Shown here: piece by piece, positions 18,673 to 28,418 of the stretch | Position numbering within the stretch: position 1 is the first letter of the stretch | Layout of the letters: the number at the start of each line of letters is the position of its first letter | Assembly: GCA_950073835.1 (NCBI GenBank) | Contig: CATMRP010000002.1 | Coordinates: 1 to 64,000 of the forward strand | Reading direction: 5' to 3' | Length of the DNA stretch: 64,000 bases | Source of the DNA: an uncultured Alteromonadaceae bacterium | Lineage (GTDB): Bacteria; Pseudomonadota; Gammaproteobacteria; Enterobacterales; Alteromonadaceae | The notes under the pieces: generated by a model | What the model saw: only the letters and a program-made list of their open reading frames with translations | Told to the model about the DNA's origin: nothing | The model's database searches: none | Made by a program: the position numbers and the translations under genes

Positions 18673-20946
18673 ATGAAGTACAGAGGGCTAGCAATCATTG
18701 CTTGTACCGCACTGCTAACCGCGTGTATGGACAATGACGATAACACAACAGAGACATCGCCTCCCCCACCCACCTTCAGCGCCAGCACAACCATTGAAAT
18801 TGACTTAACCGGTAAACAACAGGTTCCGGCGAACATGTCTGCGCAAATGGCTTCAGCTACCGTCGAGCTCGACGAAACGCTGGGCCTGATGCGCGCGTCG
18901 GTGGACGTGAGTAATGTGGAAGGCGTGCAGGCAATTCATATTCACGATGGTGACATCGGGCGTAACGGAGACGTGGCGTTTGAATTTACTGAAGGGTCAA
19001 CGGCGGGTACCTACACTCTGGATGAAACCAGTGTCAGCAGTGAGTTGATCACTGATTTACTGGAAGGTGAATGGTACATCAACGTGCATACCGACACATT
19101 CGAAGATGGCGAACTGCGCGGCCAGATTGTGACCGACGATATGGCTGTGGTGACTTTTATGCTCGACGGTAATCAGGAAGTTCCTGCAGTGACCACCCTG
19201 GCCGATGGCTATGGTTATGCGTTGGTGTCAACGGCAACCTACGATTTGGACCTGGTAGTGTACACTGAAGATGTCGGCGCAACGGCAGCGCACATCCATA
19301 CCGGTCGGGTGGGTAATAACGGTGATGTGCTGGTGGCCCTTGAGCAATCGATGGAAGATACCAGCATGTGGATGACGCCGGAAGATACCCTGATCAACGA
19401 GGAAATTTTTGGCGTTCTGGCATCAGGTGGTCACTACGTTAATGTCCATTCCGATGCATTTCCGAGTGGTGAAATCCGCGGCCAGATCCTGACCGATAAC
19501 TTTGCCCTTGCCACCTTTGCACTAACTGGTGAGCAGGAAGTACCGGTAGTCGATACCGCCGCCTACGGCAGCGGCTATGCATTGGTTGATACCTCTTCTT
19601 ACGCCTTAGAACTAACCGTTGTTACCCAAGGCGTAACAGATGCCACCGCGGCACACATTCACACTGGCCGGGTAGGCATGAATGGTGATGTACTGGTAGC
19701 ACTTGAGCAATCGGCAGACGACATGGGTAAATGGGTCACACCGGATGAGCTTGCTATTGATGCCGCCACGTTTGAAGTACTGGCATCAGGCGGACACTAC
19801 GTGAACGTGCACACTCCGGCTAACGGTAGCGGCGAGTTAAGAGGCCAGATTTTAACCAGCAACTTTGCCCTGGCAACATTCGGCCTGAGCGGCGATCAAC
19901 AGGTGCCTGTGGCCTCAACCAGTGCCATGGGTAATGGCTATGCACTGGTTAACACTTCGACCTACGACCTCGAACTGGTCATCGACACTACCGGCGTAGA
20001 TAACGCAACCGGCGCCCATATCCATACTGGTGACATCGGTACAAATGGCGATGTATTAGTTGCACTGGAACAATCCACGAGCGATCCGGGCATGTGGATG
20101 ACACCTGCCGATACCGCCATTAATGCAGACATTCTGGCCGTACTGGCCGGCGGTGGCCATTACGTTAACGTTCACACTCCGGCCTTCCCTGATGGCGAAA
20201 TTCGTGGTCAGATTGTTACGCCTCAATATGTCATTGCGACCTTTGGGCTGAGCGGTGCTCAGGAAGTCCCGGCGGTTACTACCATGGCCTCAGGAAACGG
20301 TTATGCGTTGGTCAATTCGCTCACCTACGACCTGGATTTAGTGGTTCATGCCGATGGTGTGGATGACGCTACCGCAGCGCATATTCACACCGGACGTGTG
20401 GGCATGAACGGTGACGTACTGGTAGCGCTTGAACAGTCTGCTGATGATGCAGGCATGTGGATGACAGCCGACGATGCAATGTTGACGCCAGCGATCTTCG
20501 AAGTCCTGGCTTCCGGTGGTCATTACGTGAATGTTCATACGCCCGCTAACCCAAGCGGTGAACTTCGTGGTCAGATACTTACCGACAACTTTGTAATGGT
20601 CGCGTTTGGATTAAGCGGAGACCAGGAAACCCACGCAGTTACCACCACCGCCACAGGCAGCGGTTATGCGCTGGTAAATACTGATGATTACAGCCTGGAA
20701 TTGCAGGTGGTTACCAGTGGCGTAGCCGATGCGACCGCCGCGCACATTCACACCGGTGCAGTTGGCATTGATGGACCAGTGCTGTTAGGCCTTGAGCAGG
20801 ACAGTGATGATATGAACCGTTGGATGGCACCCGCTAACGCGATGCTTGATGCGACTATCTTTGGTGTCCTGGCTACAGGTGGCCATTATGTGAATGTGCA
20901 CACGCCAGCTTATCCTACCGGTGAGCTGCGGGGACAGATTCAGTAA
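18673..20946 (+). CDS. Surface lipoprotein with six tandem CHRD domains
   Basis: A 757-residue protein that begins with a lipoprotein signal (LLTAC, lipidated Cys 18) and a short acidic/proline linker. It then consists of six CHRD (chordin) domains of about 120 residues each, starting near residues 36, 154, 274, 395, 516 and 637. Each carries the core AAHIHTGRVG...NGDVLVALEQ and ends in GGHYVNVHT...GELRGQI; domain 1 is the most diverged. CHRD domains occur in bacterial exported proteins, often in marine species, but their ligand is unknown. The second of two adjacent ATGs (18673) is 6 bases from GGAG and is preferred over 18670. It is monocistronic and followed by a terminator. Confidence 0.88.
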   Translation: MKYRGLAIIACTALLTACMDNDDNTTETSPPPPTFSASTTIEIDLTGKQQVPANMSAQMASATVELDETLGLMRASVDVSNVEGVQAIHIHDGDIGRNGDVAFEFTEGSTAGTYTLDETSVSSELITDLLEGEWYINVHTDTFEDGELRGQIVTDDMAVVTFMLDGNQEVPAVTTLADGYGYALVSTATYDLDLVVYTEDVGATAAHIHTGRVGNNGDVLVALEQSMEDTSMWMTPEDTLINEEIFGVLASGGHYVNVHSDAFPSGEIRGQILTDNFALATFALTGEQEVPVVDTAAYGSGYALVDTSSYALELTVVTQGVTDATAAHIHTGRVGMNGDVLVALEQSADDMGKWVTPDELAIDAATFEVLASGGHYVNVHTPANGSGELRGQILTSNFALATFGLSGDQQVPVASTSAMGNGYALVNTSTYDLELVIDTTGVDNATGAHIHTGDIGTNGDVLVALEQSTSDPGMWMTPADTAINADILAVLAGGGHYVNVHTPAFPDGEIRGQIVTPQYVIATFGLSGAQEVPAVTTMASGNGYALVNSLTYDLDLVVHADGVDDATAAHIHTGRVGMNGDVLVALEQSADDAGMWMTADDAMLTPAIFEVLASGGHYVNVHTPANPSGELRGQILTDNFVMVAFGLSGDQETHAVTTTATGSGYALVNTDDYSLELQVVTSGVADATAAHIHTGAVGIDGPVLLGLEQDSDDMNRWMAPANAMLDATIFGVLATGGHYVNVHTPAYPTGELRGQIQ
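19132..20946 (+). repeat. Five tandem coding repeats of about 363 bp (CHRD units)
   Basis: Equivalent points of successive CHRD units fall at 19132, 19492, 19855, 20218 and 20581, a period of 360-363 bp, with the last unit ending at the stop. The DNA is recognisably repeated (for example CACATTCACACTGG and GGTCACTACGTTAATGT variants) but drifted at third positions, so the duplications are not very recent. Confidence 0.85.
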
Positions 20947-20972
20947 ACTTACCTGCCAGTAAACATAACTTT

Positions 20973-20997
20973 AAAGGGGCGCTACAAGCGCCCTTTT
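20973..20997 (+). terminator. Rho-independent terminator after CHRD gene
   Basis: AAAGGGGCGCT pairs with AGCGCCCTTTT around an ACA loop (one G-T pair), and the stem runs into Ts, 26 bases after the CHRD stop. The A-run on the other side lets it also serve the convergent esterase gene. Confidence 0.88.
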
Positions 20998-21008
20998 CTA
21001 TAAGCGCT

Positions 21009-21911
21009 TTACTGTGCTTTTACCCAATCAAGCACACCGGCAAACCAGTCCACCTGATGGCGCATGCCAAAGCCATGCCCCCCCTCTTCCAGCAGTAACA
21101 TGCGCACGGCCACGTTTTGTTTCCGCAAGGCGGCGTAATACTCAAGCGCATTATCAACCACTACCACACTGTCGTCGTTAGCATGAACGATGTAGGCCGG
21201 CGGCGTTTGCTCAGTAGCCTGTAATTCATTGGAGAAAGCTCTCACCAATGTAGCGTCGGGTTGTTTGCCCAACAGCAGATTACGAGAGCCCTCATGGGTA
21301 ATATTTGCCTGCATACTGACCACCGGATAGATCAGGATTTGAAAAGCGGGCCTGAGCACTTCAGGGGCATAACTGTCGATCACCGGCTGCGCAAAATGCG
21401 TCGCGCCGGTTGCCGCCAGATGCCCGCCGGCAGAAAAGCCCATCACGCCAAACTGACTCTGGTTAAGCTGCCACTGCTCGCCACCCTGTTGGAGCCGGTA
21501 AAAGGCCTGTTGCAAATCCTGTAATGGCCCTTCATGGGGCACTTCCATGGTGGCAGGGTTGGGCATCCGATACCATAAAACCGCTGCCGCAACACCGTTT
21601 TCAGCAAACCGCTCAGCCACTTCCTGGCCTTCCTTAATGGAAGACACGCCAAAATAGCCGCCGCCCGGACAGATAATTACCGTTTTCTCAACTGACTTAT
21701 TTTCAGGAAGGTAAAGAGTAAGTGAAGGCTTACTTATTGCGGTAATAAATCGGTCGTTAAAGCGCTCATCATGCAGCTTACCCTGATTGCTGGTGTCGAT
21801 AGCACCGGGTATGCCTTGCGGGTAAAGTTCAAGGTCTAATTTGCTAATGGCTGATTGCGCAGAAAAACTCACTACCAGCAACAAGCTGGCCACCAGTGTA
21901 GATAGTTTCAC
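21009..21911 (-). CDS. Secreted alpha/beta-hydrolase, BD-FAE/acetylxylan-esterase-like
   Basis: A 300-residue hydrolase with a signal peptide (ending SAQSA, residue 21). It shows an oxyanion-hole segment CPGGGYFGV, the nucleophile elbow GFSAGGHLA (Ser), an aspartate in AYIVHANDDSVV and the catalytic histidine in GGHGFG. This is the pattern of the esterase/lipase group that includes xylan acetylesterases and BD-feruloyl esterases. It probably removes acyl groups from polysaccharides or small esters outside the cytoplasm. No polysaccharide genes lie next to it, so the substrate is open. Confidence 0.85.
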   Translation of the reverse strand: MKLSTLVASLLLVVSFSAQSAISKLDLELYPQGIPGAIDTSNQGKLHDERFNDRFITAISKPSLTLYLPENKSVEKTVIICPGGGYFGVSSIKEGQEVAERFAENGVAAAVLWYRMPNPATMEVPHEGPLQDLQQAFYRLQQGGEQWQLNQSQFGVMGFSAGGHLAATGATHFAQPVIDSYAPEVLRPAFQILIYPVVSMQANITHEGSRNLLLGKQPDATLVRAFSNELQATEQTPPAYIVHANDDSVVVVDNALEYYAALRKQNVAVRMLLLEEGGHGFGMRHQVDWFAGVLDWVKAQ

Positions 21912-21996
21912 GGTCTATTCCCCTGTTATTTTGTATGACAAATTAACATAAAACAAACAATAAAACAGTGCTGGCGACCGCTTGAAGTGCAAAATT

Positions 21997-22021
21997 GCGC
22001 GAGACGACTGAGGCCTCGCGC
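21997..22021 (-). terminator. Terminator after the LTA4H-type M1 gene
   Basis: GCGCGAG (21997-22003) pairs with CTCGCGC (22015-22021). Read on the minus strand the stem is followed by AATTTTGC, 16 bases after the stop of the M1 gene at 22037. Confidence 0.65.
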
Positions 22022-22036
22022 CTGAATCAGAAAAGG

Positions 22037-23926
22037 TTAGTTTACAAAGCCTTCGTTGGCTTTAATCGTGAGCGGATGATAGCCCGGCTTAGCTTCAGCA
22101 AAAGCTTTCTGAGCAAACGCTTTGCCTTGCGGGGTTTTCGACAATTCACGGTACAAGGGTTTAACCAGTTTGTTGCGACCGATAGAGACCAGATAGTCAT
22201 AGAGTCTGTCATAGGCCGGCTGGTATTCATTATGCACAGCAATCATCAGCCAGCTGTGAGCTATCTCGTTATTGCTGCTGGCGGTCAGGCCAAAAGCATT
22301 ATCCAGTTCTGCGAGTTGCTCATCAGACAACGCCTCAGGCATGTTATTTAAGAAATACAGCCATTGGTGCACGGTCCACTTCGCAGTATCAATGCTGGTG
22401 GCCGATTTTTCGCCCGACAACCAGTCCTGACGCGCCTGATCGACAATCGAGAAAGCATCTGAAGTTGGCATTGGCGCATCGGCCGGAATGCCTGGCTTGA
22501 AGATCCACTGATCAATACGCTCGCTGTCGAGTTTATCCGGGTACTCGGCTAACAGTGTATCGTTCAGGTAAGCGATAAATTCATCGGTAGTGATGCTCTT
22601 AAAGGCAAAGTGCTTAAAGTAATTCAACAGGAACTGATCGAAGTTTTCACGCCCAACCTTTTGTTCCAGCTCGCGTAAAAACAGCGCGCCTTTTTCATAG
22701 GGAATATCGGAGAACACGTCGTCCGGATTTCGGCCGCGTAAATCAATCGCCAGGATCTGATCATTCGCTGGCAACGCAGCAATATCTTCCTGTAAATCCT
22801 GATAACCCAGCACAGCTTCCATGCGGTAACGGTCGTGGCCGTAAATCATTTCCATAATGCGGTAGGTCAGATAGGTGGTGAAACCTTCATTCAGCCACAG
22901 GTCGCGCCAGGTAGCATTGGTAACCGTGTTCCCCGACCAGCTGTGAGCCAGCTCGTGGGCAATCAGGGATACCAGACTTTTATCACCGGCAATTACGGTT
23001 GGCGTGATAAACGACAAACGCGGATTTTCCATCCCGCCGAAAGGAAATGAGGGGGGCAGGATCAGCAGATCGTAGCGGTCCCAGCCGTAGGGGCCGTAGG
23101 TCTCTTCGGTAGCTTCCAGCATGCTTTCGGTATCGGCAAATTCTTCTGCCGCAGCGTCCAGTAATACCGGTTCGGCGTAAACCCCGGTGCGCTCGCCCAT
23201 AGGTTTAAACTGCAAATCACCAATGGCCAGTGCAATCAGATAAGAGGGGACCGGTTGCGGCATGGTGAAATTGTACTCGCCGTCACGCTCAGTGTTAGGA
23301 TCGTTGGCCGCGCTCATTACGGCCAGTAGCGCCTCGGGCGTGTGAATGGTGGCATTGTAAGTCACCCGTACCTGTGGCGAGTCCTGTAACGGAATAAAAC
23401 TACGGGCATGAACCGCCTGCGCCTGAGTAAACAAGAACGGGTGTTGTTTACCCGCTGTTTGTGAAGGCGTAAGCCACTGTACCCCGGAAGCCTGTGGTGA
23501 CGTTGCGTATTCAATAGTCACCTTATTGCCTTGCTCCGGCAGCTCTATTTCCAGCGCCGCGCCCAGTTCCGGATCGGCCGGTTGTAACTGGTAATCCAGC
23601 GTTTCACCGTTGGCGCTCACACTCTGAATAGTCAGGTCACGGGTGTCCACAATCAGCGTATCTGCCCCGGCAGTCTGTTTCTGATAAGTAAGCGTGGCAC
23701 TACCGCTTAAAACGCTGGCAGCAAAGTCAGCCGTGAGATCCAAATCCAGGTGAGTCACAGTGACTTCTGCAGGATTAGAAAAGGAGTGATAGTCCACCCC
23801 GGCTTGTATACCGCTGTTATCAGTAGCGCTAACTTCGGCCGCGGGCACTGAACTATCGGTTTCAGGCGCCGGCGAACAAGCGGTGAATAAAGGAATGGTG
23901 GTGAGTAACCATGCGAGATTCTTCAT
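22037..23926 (-). CDS. M1 aminopeptidase lipoprotein, leukotriene-A4-hydrolase type
   Basis: A 629-residue zinc peptidase whose start is a lipoprotein signal (LFTAC, Cys 17). The catalytic domain has GGMEN and HELAHSWSGN with the distal LWLNEGFTTY glutamate, the form typical of the LTA4-hydrolase/ColAp subclass. A C-terminal helical LTA4H-type domain is present (about residues 480-620). Bacterial members are cold-active aminopeptidases. Being a lipoprotein puts it in the cell envelope, where it would trim peptides. It is distinct in domain make-up from the APN-type M1 at 15684-18254. Confidence 0.92.
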   Translation of the reverse strand: MKNLAWLLTTIPLFTACSPAPETDSSVPAAEVSATDNSGIQAGVDYHSFSNPAEVTVTHLDLDLTADFAASVLSGSATLTYQKQTAGADTLIVDTRDLTIQSVSANGETLDYQLQPADPELGAALEIELPEQGNKVTIEYATSPQASGVQWLTPSQTAGKQHPFLFTQAQAVHARSFIPLQDSPQVRVTYNATIHTPEALLAVMSAANDPNTERDGEYNFTMPQPVPSYLIALAIGDLQFKPMGERTGVYAEPVLLDAAAEEFADTESMLEATEETYGPYGWDRYDLLILPPSFPFGGMENPRLSFITPTVIAGDKSLVSLIAHELAHSWSGNTVTNATWRDLWLNEGFTTYLTYRIMEMIYGHDRYRMEAVLGYQDLQEDIAALPANDQILAIDLRGRNPDDVFSDIPYEKGALFLRELEQKVGRENFDQFLLNYFKHFAFKSITTDEFIAYLNDTLLAEYPDKLDSERIDQWIFKPGIPADAPMPTSDAFSIVDQARQDWLSGEKSATSIDTAKWTVHQWLYFLNNMPEALSDEQLAELDNAFGLTASSNNEIAHSWLMIAVHNEYQPAYDRLYDYLVSIGRNKLVKPLYRELSKTPQGKAFAQKAFAEAKPGYHPLTIKANEGFVN

Positions 23927-24038
23927 TGTCGTCCTGTTGTTATTATGATGATTTGCGTCAGCGCCATAGTAGCGAAATCACGGCCAGCTTGCATCTGCAA
24001 ACTGGCCAAACACAACAACAGGTATTTAGTACCATCTG

Positions 24039-25736
24039 TCAGAGTCTGAACTGGCCCACCAGTTTTTCCAACCGATCGGTTTTATCGTTGAGAACTTTGC
24101 ACACCAATTTATTATCGGCAGAGGCTTGTGCTAACTGGCCGGTATGCTCATTCACCTCGTTAACCCGCACACTGATATCGGCAGACACTGCACTTTGTTC
24201 CTGTGCCGCCGCTGCGATTTCGGCATTCATCTGGTTAATGGTTTGAGTGGCCGTGATAATCGCTAACAGAGCTTCACGGGTCGCCTCCACCCGTTGCTGG
24301 GTTTCCTGGCTTTTATCCAGACTACTTTGCATGGTTTCAAGGGCTGATTGCGAACCACTTTGCAATCGTTGGATCATGTCCTGAATCTGCTCAGTGCTGT
24401 CCTGGGTTTTACTGGCCAGGCTGCGCACTTCATCGGCAACCACTGCGAAGCCCCGTCCCTGCTCCCCGGCCCGAGCTGCCTCGATGGCCGCATTAAGGGC
24501 CAGAAGATTGGTTTGCGCCGCAATGTTTTCAATAACATGCAATAAATTAACAATACCGTCTACATCACCGCCCACCCGTTGCACTACATGGCTGGCACGA
24601 CTGATCTCCTCAGCCAGTTCACTCATACTGCTAACGGTTTCATCTACCGTTTTATCGGCCAGCTCACTCTGCTGCTCAGCCTGCTGCGCCGCCTCTGCCG
24701 CAGCCGAAGCATGCTGAGTCACATTTTGCGATGAATGGGAAAGCTCAGTCACCGCCGTAGCTATCTGATCGGTATTACTCTGTTGCTCTTCGGCAATCAC
24801 ATTAAGGTCTGACGCGCGCCCGTCCAGATGCGTGGTTTCCTGTTCAATGTCTTTAGTAACATCTCTTATCATGCACATCATCTGATGTAAATTGGCCAGC
24901 AACTGATTAACATTGTCAGCCAGCTCCCCCATTTCAAACTGGTCATCAACCACCACTTTGCGGGTAAGATCGCCATTGCCCTGTGCCAGTTTCTGAATAG
25001 ACGAGTTTACTTCATCCAGTGGCCGGGTAATGCTTCGACGCACCATTAAACCAATCAGAAACGTAATGGCACAAAGTACAATACAACTAATTATAAGCAG
25101 AGTGACCAGATGACTGCGGCTGCTGTACACGTCGTCTTTTATCACTGCCAGTTCACGCTCCACTTCGTCAATGTAAAAACCGGTGCCAATCATTAACTGC
25201 CAATCGGGAAAGTATGCCGAATAGGATAATTTGGGATGGGGATCACGCTCGCCAGGCTTGGGGAAGTGATAAGTGACATAGTGATTTCCACTAGCCAGAC
25301 CATTCTTCTTACCCGCCGCCACAAGTTCTCTTATCAGATAAACGCCGTTACTGTCCTGCAAATCCCAGAAGCTGTCTCCCAGCCGCTCAAGACTCTGACC
25401 ATTTAATACTCTGATGCCCTGATTGGTATAACCAAAAATATAGCCGGACTCACCATACTTAAACTGTCTTAACAGTGCCGTTGCATCCTCTACGCTGCCC
25501 CCTTTCTCATAAATCGGTTTTACCAGACTCACGGCCATTTCGAGTAACGCTTTTACTTCTTTCTCACGATCGTTGATCATGACCTGACGGCTGCTTGATA
25601 AGCGTTCTTCAGCCTGCTGATTTACCTGATAAATGGAAAAGAAGGTCATCACGCCTCCCAGGATCAGCACAGGCACAATGGAAATGAGCAACAACTTTTG
25701 CTTAATAGACAGGTTCACAGGCGACTCCAGATACAT
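24039..25736 (-). CDS. Methyl-accepting chemotaxis protein with single Cache domain
   Basis: A 565-residue chemoreceptor: TM1 about residues 13-33, periplasmic sCache_2 domain ([19 protein letters not shown] ... [18 protein letters not shown], about 40-185), TM2 about 190-215, HAMP, then the long helical signalling domain. The hairpin tip matches the conserved [31 protein letters not shown] region. It signals to CheA/CheW. sCache_2 receptors usually sense small organic acids; the ligand here is unknown. No chemotaxis genes are adjacent. Confidence 0.95.
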   Translation of the reverse strand: MYLESPVNLSIKQKLLLISIVPVLILGGVMTFFSIYQVNQQAEERLSSSRQVMINDREKEVKALLEMAVSLVKPIYEKGGSVEDATALLRQFKYGESGYIFGYTNQGIRVLNGQSLERLGDSFWDLQDSNGVYLIRELVAAGKKNGLASGNHYVTYHFPKPGERDPHPKLSYSAYFPDWQLMIGTGFYIDEVERELAVIKDDVYSSRSHLVTLLIISCIVLCAITFLIGLMVRRSITRPLDEVNSSIQKLAQGNGDLTRKVVVDDQFEMGELADNVNQLLANLHQMMCMIRDVTKDIEQETTHLDGRASDLNVIAEEQQSNTDQIATAVTELSHSSQNVTQHASAAAEAAQQAEQQSELADKTVDETVSSMSELAEEISRASHVVQRVGGDVDGIVNLLHVIENIAAQTNLLALNAAIEAARAGEQGRGFAVVADEVRSLASKTQDSTEQIQDMIQRLQSGSQSALETMQSSLDKSQETQQRVEATREALLAIITATQTINQMNAEIAAAAQEQSAVSADISVRVNEVNEHTGQLAQASADNKLVCKVLNDKTDRLEKLVGQFRL

Positions 25737-25915
25737 AAACTTAACCGCATATACTCAACTAAAGTATGAGCTATCCGTGCCCAATAGCAATTATATTCAT
25801 TATTTTAAGTAATTATAGTGTAAATTTTATGATGTTAAGATGTTGCCAGAGAAGTTGATTGGATATCTTACCATCGCAAACTTCATTGGTGGGACTATCG
25901 GTTGGCCACATAAAC

Positions 25916-25942
25916 AAGGCATTACAGTCTGAGTAATGCCTT
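25916..25942. terminator. Perfect 10-bp hairpin after small gene
   Basis: AAGGCATTAC (25916-25925) and GTAATGCCTT (25933-25942) are exact inverted copies around AGTCTGA, 33 bases past the stop of the leftward 83-residue gene. The T-run is weak (TTGTTTA), so it is a probable rather than certain terminator. Confidence 0.6.
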
Positions 25943-25974
25943 GCAAATATCTATTAAATAACAATGTAAACGCT

Positions 25975-26226
25975 TTAATGACTGGTCGCGGCACTATAGC
26001 GTAGTTTGGGGATCACTAACTCAGGGGCCACCGGCGCAGGGAAATCGGCGCTGGAATCGAGGATCAGTGAACTGCCATCACAAAATTCATACTGGGTTAA
26101 ATTCTTAGATAGAGACTTACAACTTTTACAGGTTCTAAAGCAGTGAAGCCATAGATGCCCTTTTTCTACCGTCAAAGCCTTATCAGCCTTTGAAGGTAAC
26201 TTCGATTTTATTGCATGCACTGTCAT
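25975..26226 (-). CDS. Small Cys-containing protein of unknown function
   Basis: An 83-residue reading frame preceded by CGGAG six bases before its ATG and followed by a good hairpin, both of which support it as a real gene. It has CFRTCKSC and a further CDGSS, so four cysteines that could bind metal, and no signal peptide or TM segment. I do not recognise the family. It stands alone between the chemoreceptor and the SDR gene. The 213-base gap to the SDR gene shows nothing else. Confidence 0.55.
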   Translation of the reverse strand: MTVHAIKSKLPSKADKALTVEKGHLWLHCFRTCKSCKSLSKNLTQYEFCDGSSLILDSSADFPAPVAPELVIPKLRYSAATSH

Positions 26227-26439
26227 AGGTAACTCCGTCGCTATGTCTTTCGCACTACGGCAATCGAAAGAGTATTTGTAGGGTATATAATTTAAATAAA
26301 AATAGGCCAGCCTGCGGAAAGCGGCATTGCACCACGACTTGCTCTATTCAAACTAAAGTATAGCAGGGCAAACTGATTAAATTTTGATCCACATCTATTT
26401 TTTTGTGCACTTTTATTTATAACCGCGAAAAGCTTAAGT

Positions 26440-27249
26440 TTATTTTTTGTCACCGGTGGGCGGCCGGGCTGACGAACCAGCCAGAATGCCACCATCTATG
26501 GTCAGCTCTGCGCCGGTCACATATTTTGACTCATCGCAGGCAAGATAAACCGCAGCAAAGGCCACATCTTGTGGCGTTCCCATGTGTTGTAGAGGAATGT
26601 CTGCGGCGATAGCTGCAATGGCTTGTTGCCGTGCTTCGCCCTCACCAAGCATAGCCTCCCAGATGGGCGTCAGGATGGCCCCGGGATGAATGGAATTACA
26701 CCGAATAAGGTAGCCTTTTTCCGCGCAGTAAAGCGCGACGGATTTAGTATGATTTCGCACTGCCGCTTTACTCGATGCGTAAGCTGCAGCAGCCGGTATA
26801 CCCACCATCCCGGAACGGGAGGAAATGTTAACGATACTGGCTGCCTTACTGGTCTTCATTAAGCCGATGGCGTATTTGCAGCCCAGCGCAACACCATCCA
26901 GATTAACCCGGTGCACAGCATGCCAACTGTCTAAGTTGAAATGCTCCGGATCAAACGGCCCGGGATGGCTCATAAAGCCGGTAATTCCCGCATTATTTAC
27001 CAGAATATCGAGTGTGCCAAAATCGTTGCGCACGCGGTCGGAAACAGCCGCCCATGCAGCCTCGGAGCCCACATCCAACGGCAAAAACTGCGCTGAGCCA
27101 CCAATATCACTGGCAACCTGCTGGCCGGCCTGTTCGTCTACATCGGTAACAATAACCGTTGCCCCTTGTCGGGCAAACTCTTCAGCGATTGCCTGACCAA
27201 TCCCTCTTGCGGCACCGGTCACCAGTGCTATTTTGTTGGCTAATCGCAT
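26440..27249 (-). CDS. Short-chain dehydrogenase/reductase
   Basis: A 269-residue classical SDR: cofactor motif TGAARGIG (residues 11-18), NNAG, catalytic Ser in NISSRSG, and the YASSK tyrosine/lysine pair. An aspartate at the end of beta-2 (VIVTDVDE) favours NAD(H). The C-terminal half (ADIPLQHMGTPQDVAFAAVYLACDE, YVTGAELTIDGG) is typical of the cyclopentanol/hydroxysteroid-like SDRs. The substrate cannot be assigned. It lies 26 bases after the phosphatase-like gene on the same strand, so the two may be cotranscribed. Confidence 0.92.
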   Translation of the reverse strand: MRLANKIALVTGAARGIGQAIAEEFARQGATVIVTDVDEQAGQQVASDIGGSAQFLPLDVGSEAAWAAVSDRVRNDFGTLDILVNNAGITGFMSHPGPFDPEHFNLDSWHAVHRVNLDGVALGCKYAIGLMKTSKAASIVNISSRSGMVGIPAAAAYASSKAAVRNHTKSVALYCAEKGYLIRCNSIHPGAILTPIWEAMLGEGEARQQAIAAIAADIPLQHMGTPQDVAFAAVYLACDESKYVTGAELTIDGGILAGSSARPPTGDKK

Positions 27250-27275
27250 CCTTGCCTCCTTAAAAATGTTAACGG

Positions 27276-27827
27276 TTAATCCGAATAGGACTCCGCCTGG
27301 TAATGCTGCTTTACCTTATCGATAAACTGTTGCCAGGTTTGATTGGGCTGCCAGATGGCCAGCATATCTTCCCGTGCCACGGCTTCGTCTTCCTGCAGGC
27401 GGATAACACGATATAAATAGGTAAATACCGCGCCCCGCCAGTTTAACTTGCAATGAGTTAACGTCACGCCTTGTTGGGCCGGGCTGTCCATAAACGTCAC
27501 GTAATCAACAAAATTGGCCACCGTTGGGTTTTCCCACTCCACCTGAATGTTGTGATAGTCCATGCCCAAATCGCTAACCACCAACTGCTCCTCCCCCCTG
27601 TCACCAGGAATAAGATCAATAACCCGGGTGACTCCCAGAGATTTAAACGTTTCAAAATGAGCAGCATCAGGTAAACCGGAGCTCATCATATGAGGCGTAT
27701 TGACCTGATAATTTTTAAGGTTGGTCAGTGGTTGCTCGTTTGCGCCGACGGTAAACGCCATAACACCGGCTAACACCAACAGCCAGATGCGGATTATCCT
27801 GCCTGTCGTATTCCTGTCTTTATTCAT
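27276..27827 (-). CDS. Secreted dual-specificity-phosphatase-like protein
   Basis: From ATG 27827 (AAGGA about 8 bases upstream; an in-frame GTG at 27851 is less likely) the protein has 183 residues with a signal peptide ending near FTVGA. The core resembles DSP/DUF442-like proteins: VTRVIDLIPGDRGEEQLVVSDLG, then THCKLNWRGAVF at the place of the phosphatase P-loop. The loop reads C-x4-R, as in some DUF442-type members, rather than the classical C-x5-R, so catalysis is uncertain. It sits upstream of the SDR gene. Confidence 0.75.
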   Translation of the reverse strand: MNKDRNTTGRIIRIWLLVLAGVMAFTVGANEQPLTNLKNYQVNTPHMMSSGLPDAAHFETFKSLGVTRVIDLIPGDRGEEQLVVSDLGMDYHNIQVEWENPTVANFVDYVTFMDSPAQQGVTLTHCKLNWRGAVFTYLYRVIRLQEDEAVAREDMLAIWQPNQTWQQFIDKVKQHYQAESYSD

Positions 27828-27937
27828 TGTCTGTTCCTTGTTACAGCTCACCTGATGCTATCCAATGTCAGTATAAAGAACACGCGGTAAACTGCAATCT
27901 ACCAGGCTGGCACATATCTGCCCACCACCCTAGCCAG

Positions 27938-28060
27938 TCAGGCGCGGCGAGCAAGCACCGTGGCCATCAGGGCTGCCACCATACCCAGCACAGCATAAAC
28001 GGCACCAAAAGGTGAAAACAGAAAACCAGTTAGACGCAAATGCACCAATTGATATCTCCC
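27938..28060 (-). pseudogene. Remnant of a membrane-protein 3' end (possible)
   Basis: In the 567-base gap 27852-28418 a minus-strand frame ending at 27938 encodes a convincing last TM helix (TGFLFSPFGAVYAVLGMVAALM then ARRA and stop), like the end of a transporter. No start or upstream half is present. It looks like the tail of a decayed MFS-type gene. The rest of the gap holds the promoter of the DUF4382 gene (AGGAG RBS) and nothing else I recognise. Confidence 0.35.
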
Positions 28061-28418
28061 GCGTATATTTCGGTCTTCTTACCCCCTCACACCGAGGCCA
28101 GCCAACGCCTTTAGTCACTACCAGATTTTGCCCCAGCGGATGTGCATGCCGATTGATTGAGGCTCTGGATACAAAATTGACACTGGCTTACGGTTACTTG
28201 TCTAAACGTATGCCATGACCCCTGAGTAAACTGTGTAGCAAAATTGCAACATTTACCAATAGGGCCTATTTGATTACTTACGATAATTAAAACTAAAGCA
28301 TTGATAAACATACGTCTTACCGGCCTGGCACAACGCTTGATAGAGCATAATGGCACTATACTTATTATGAAAATGAAAAAAGACGTTCAATGCCAAGCAT
28401 TGATGTAGGAGTCGAAAA

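Noticed and set aside
27930..28356. Two short minus-strand ORFs in the gap before the DUF4382 gene
   Set aside because: No RBS, low-complexity or chance-like composition; only the different frame with a TM helix ending at 27938 looks coding.
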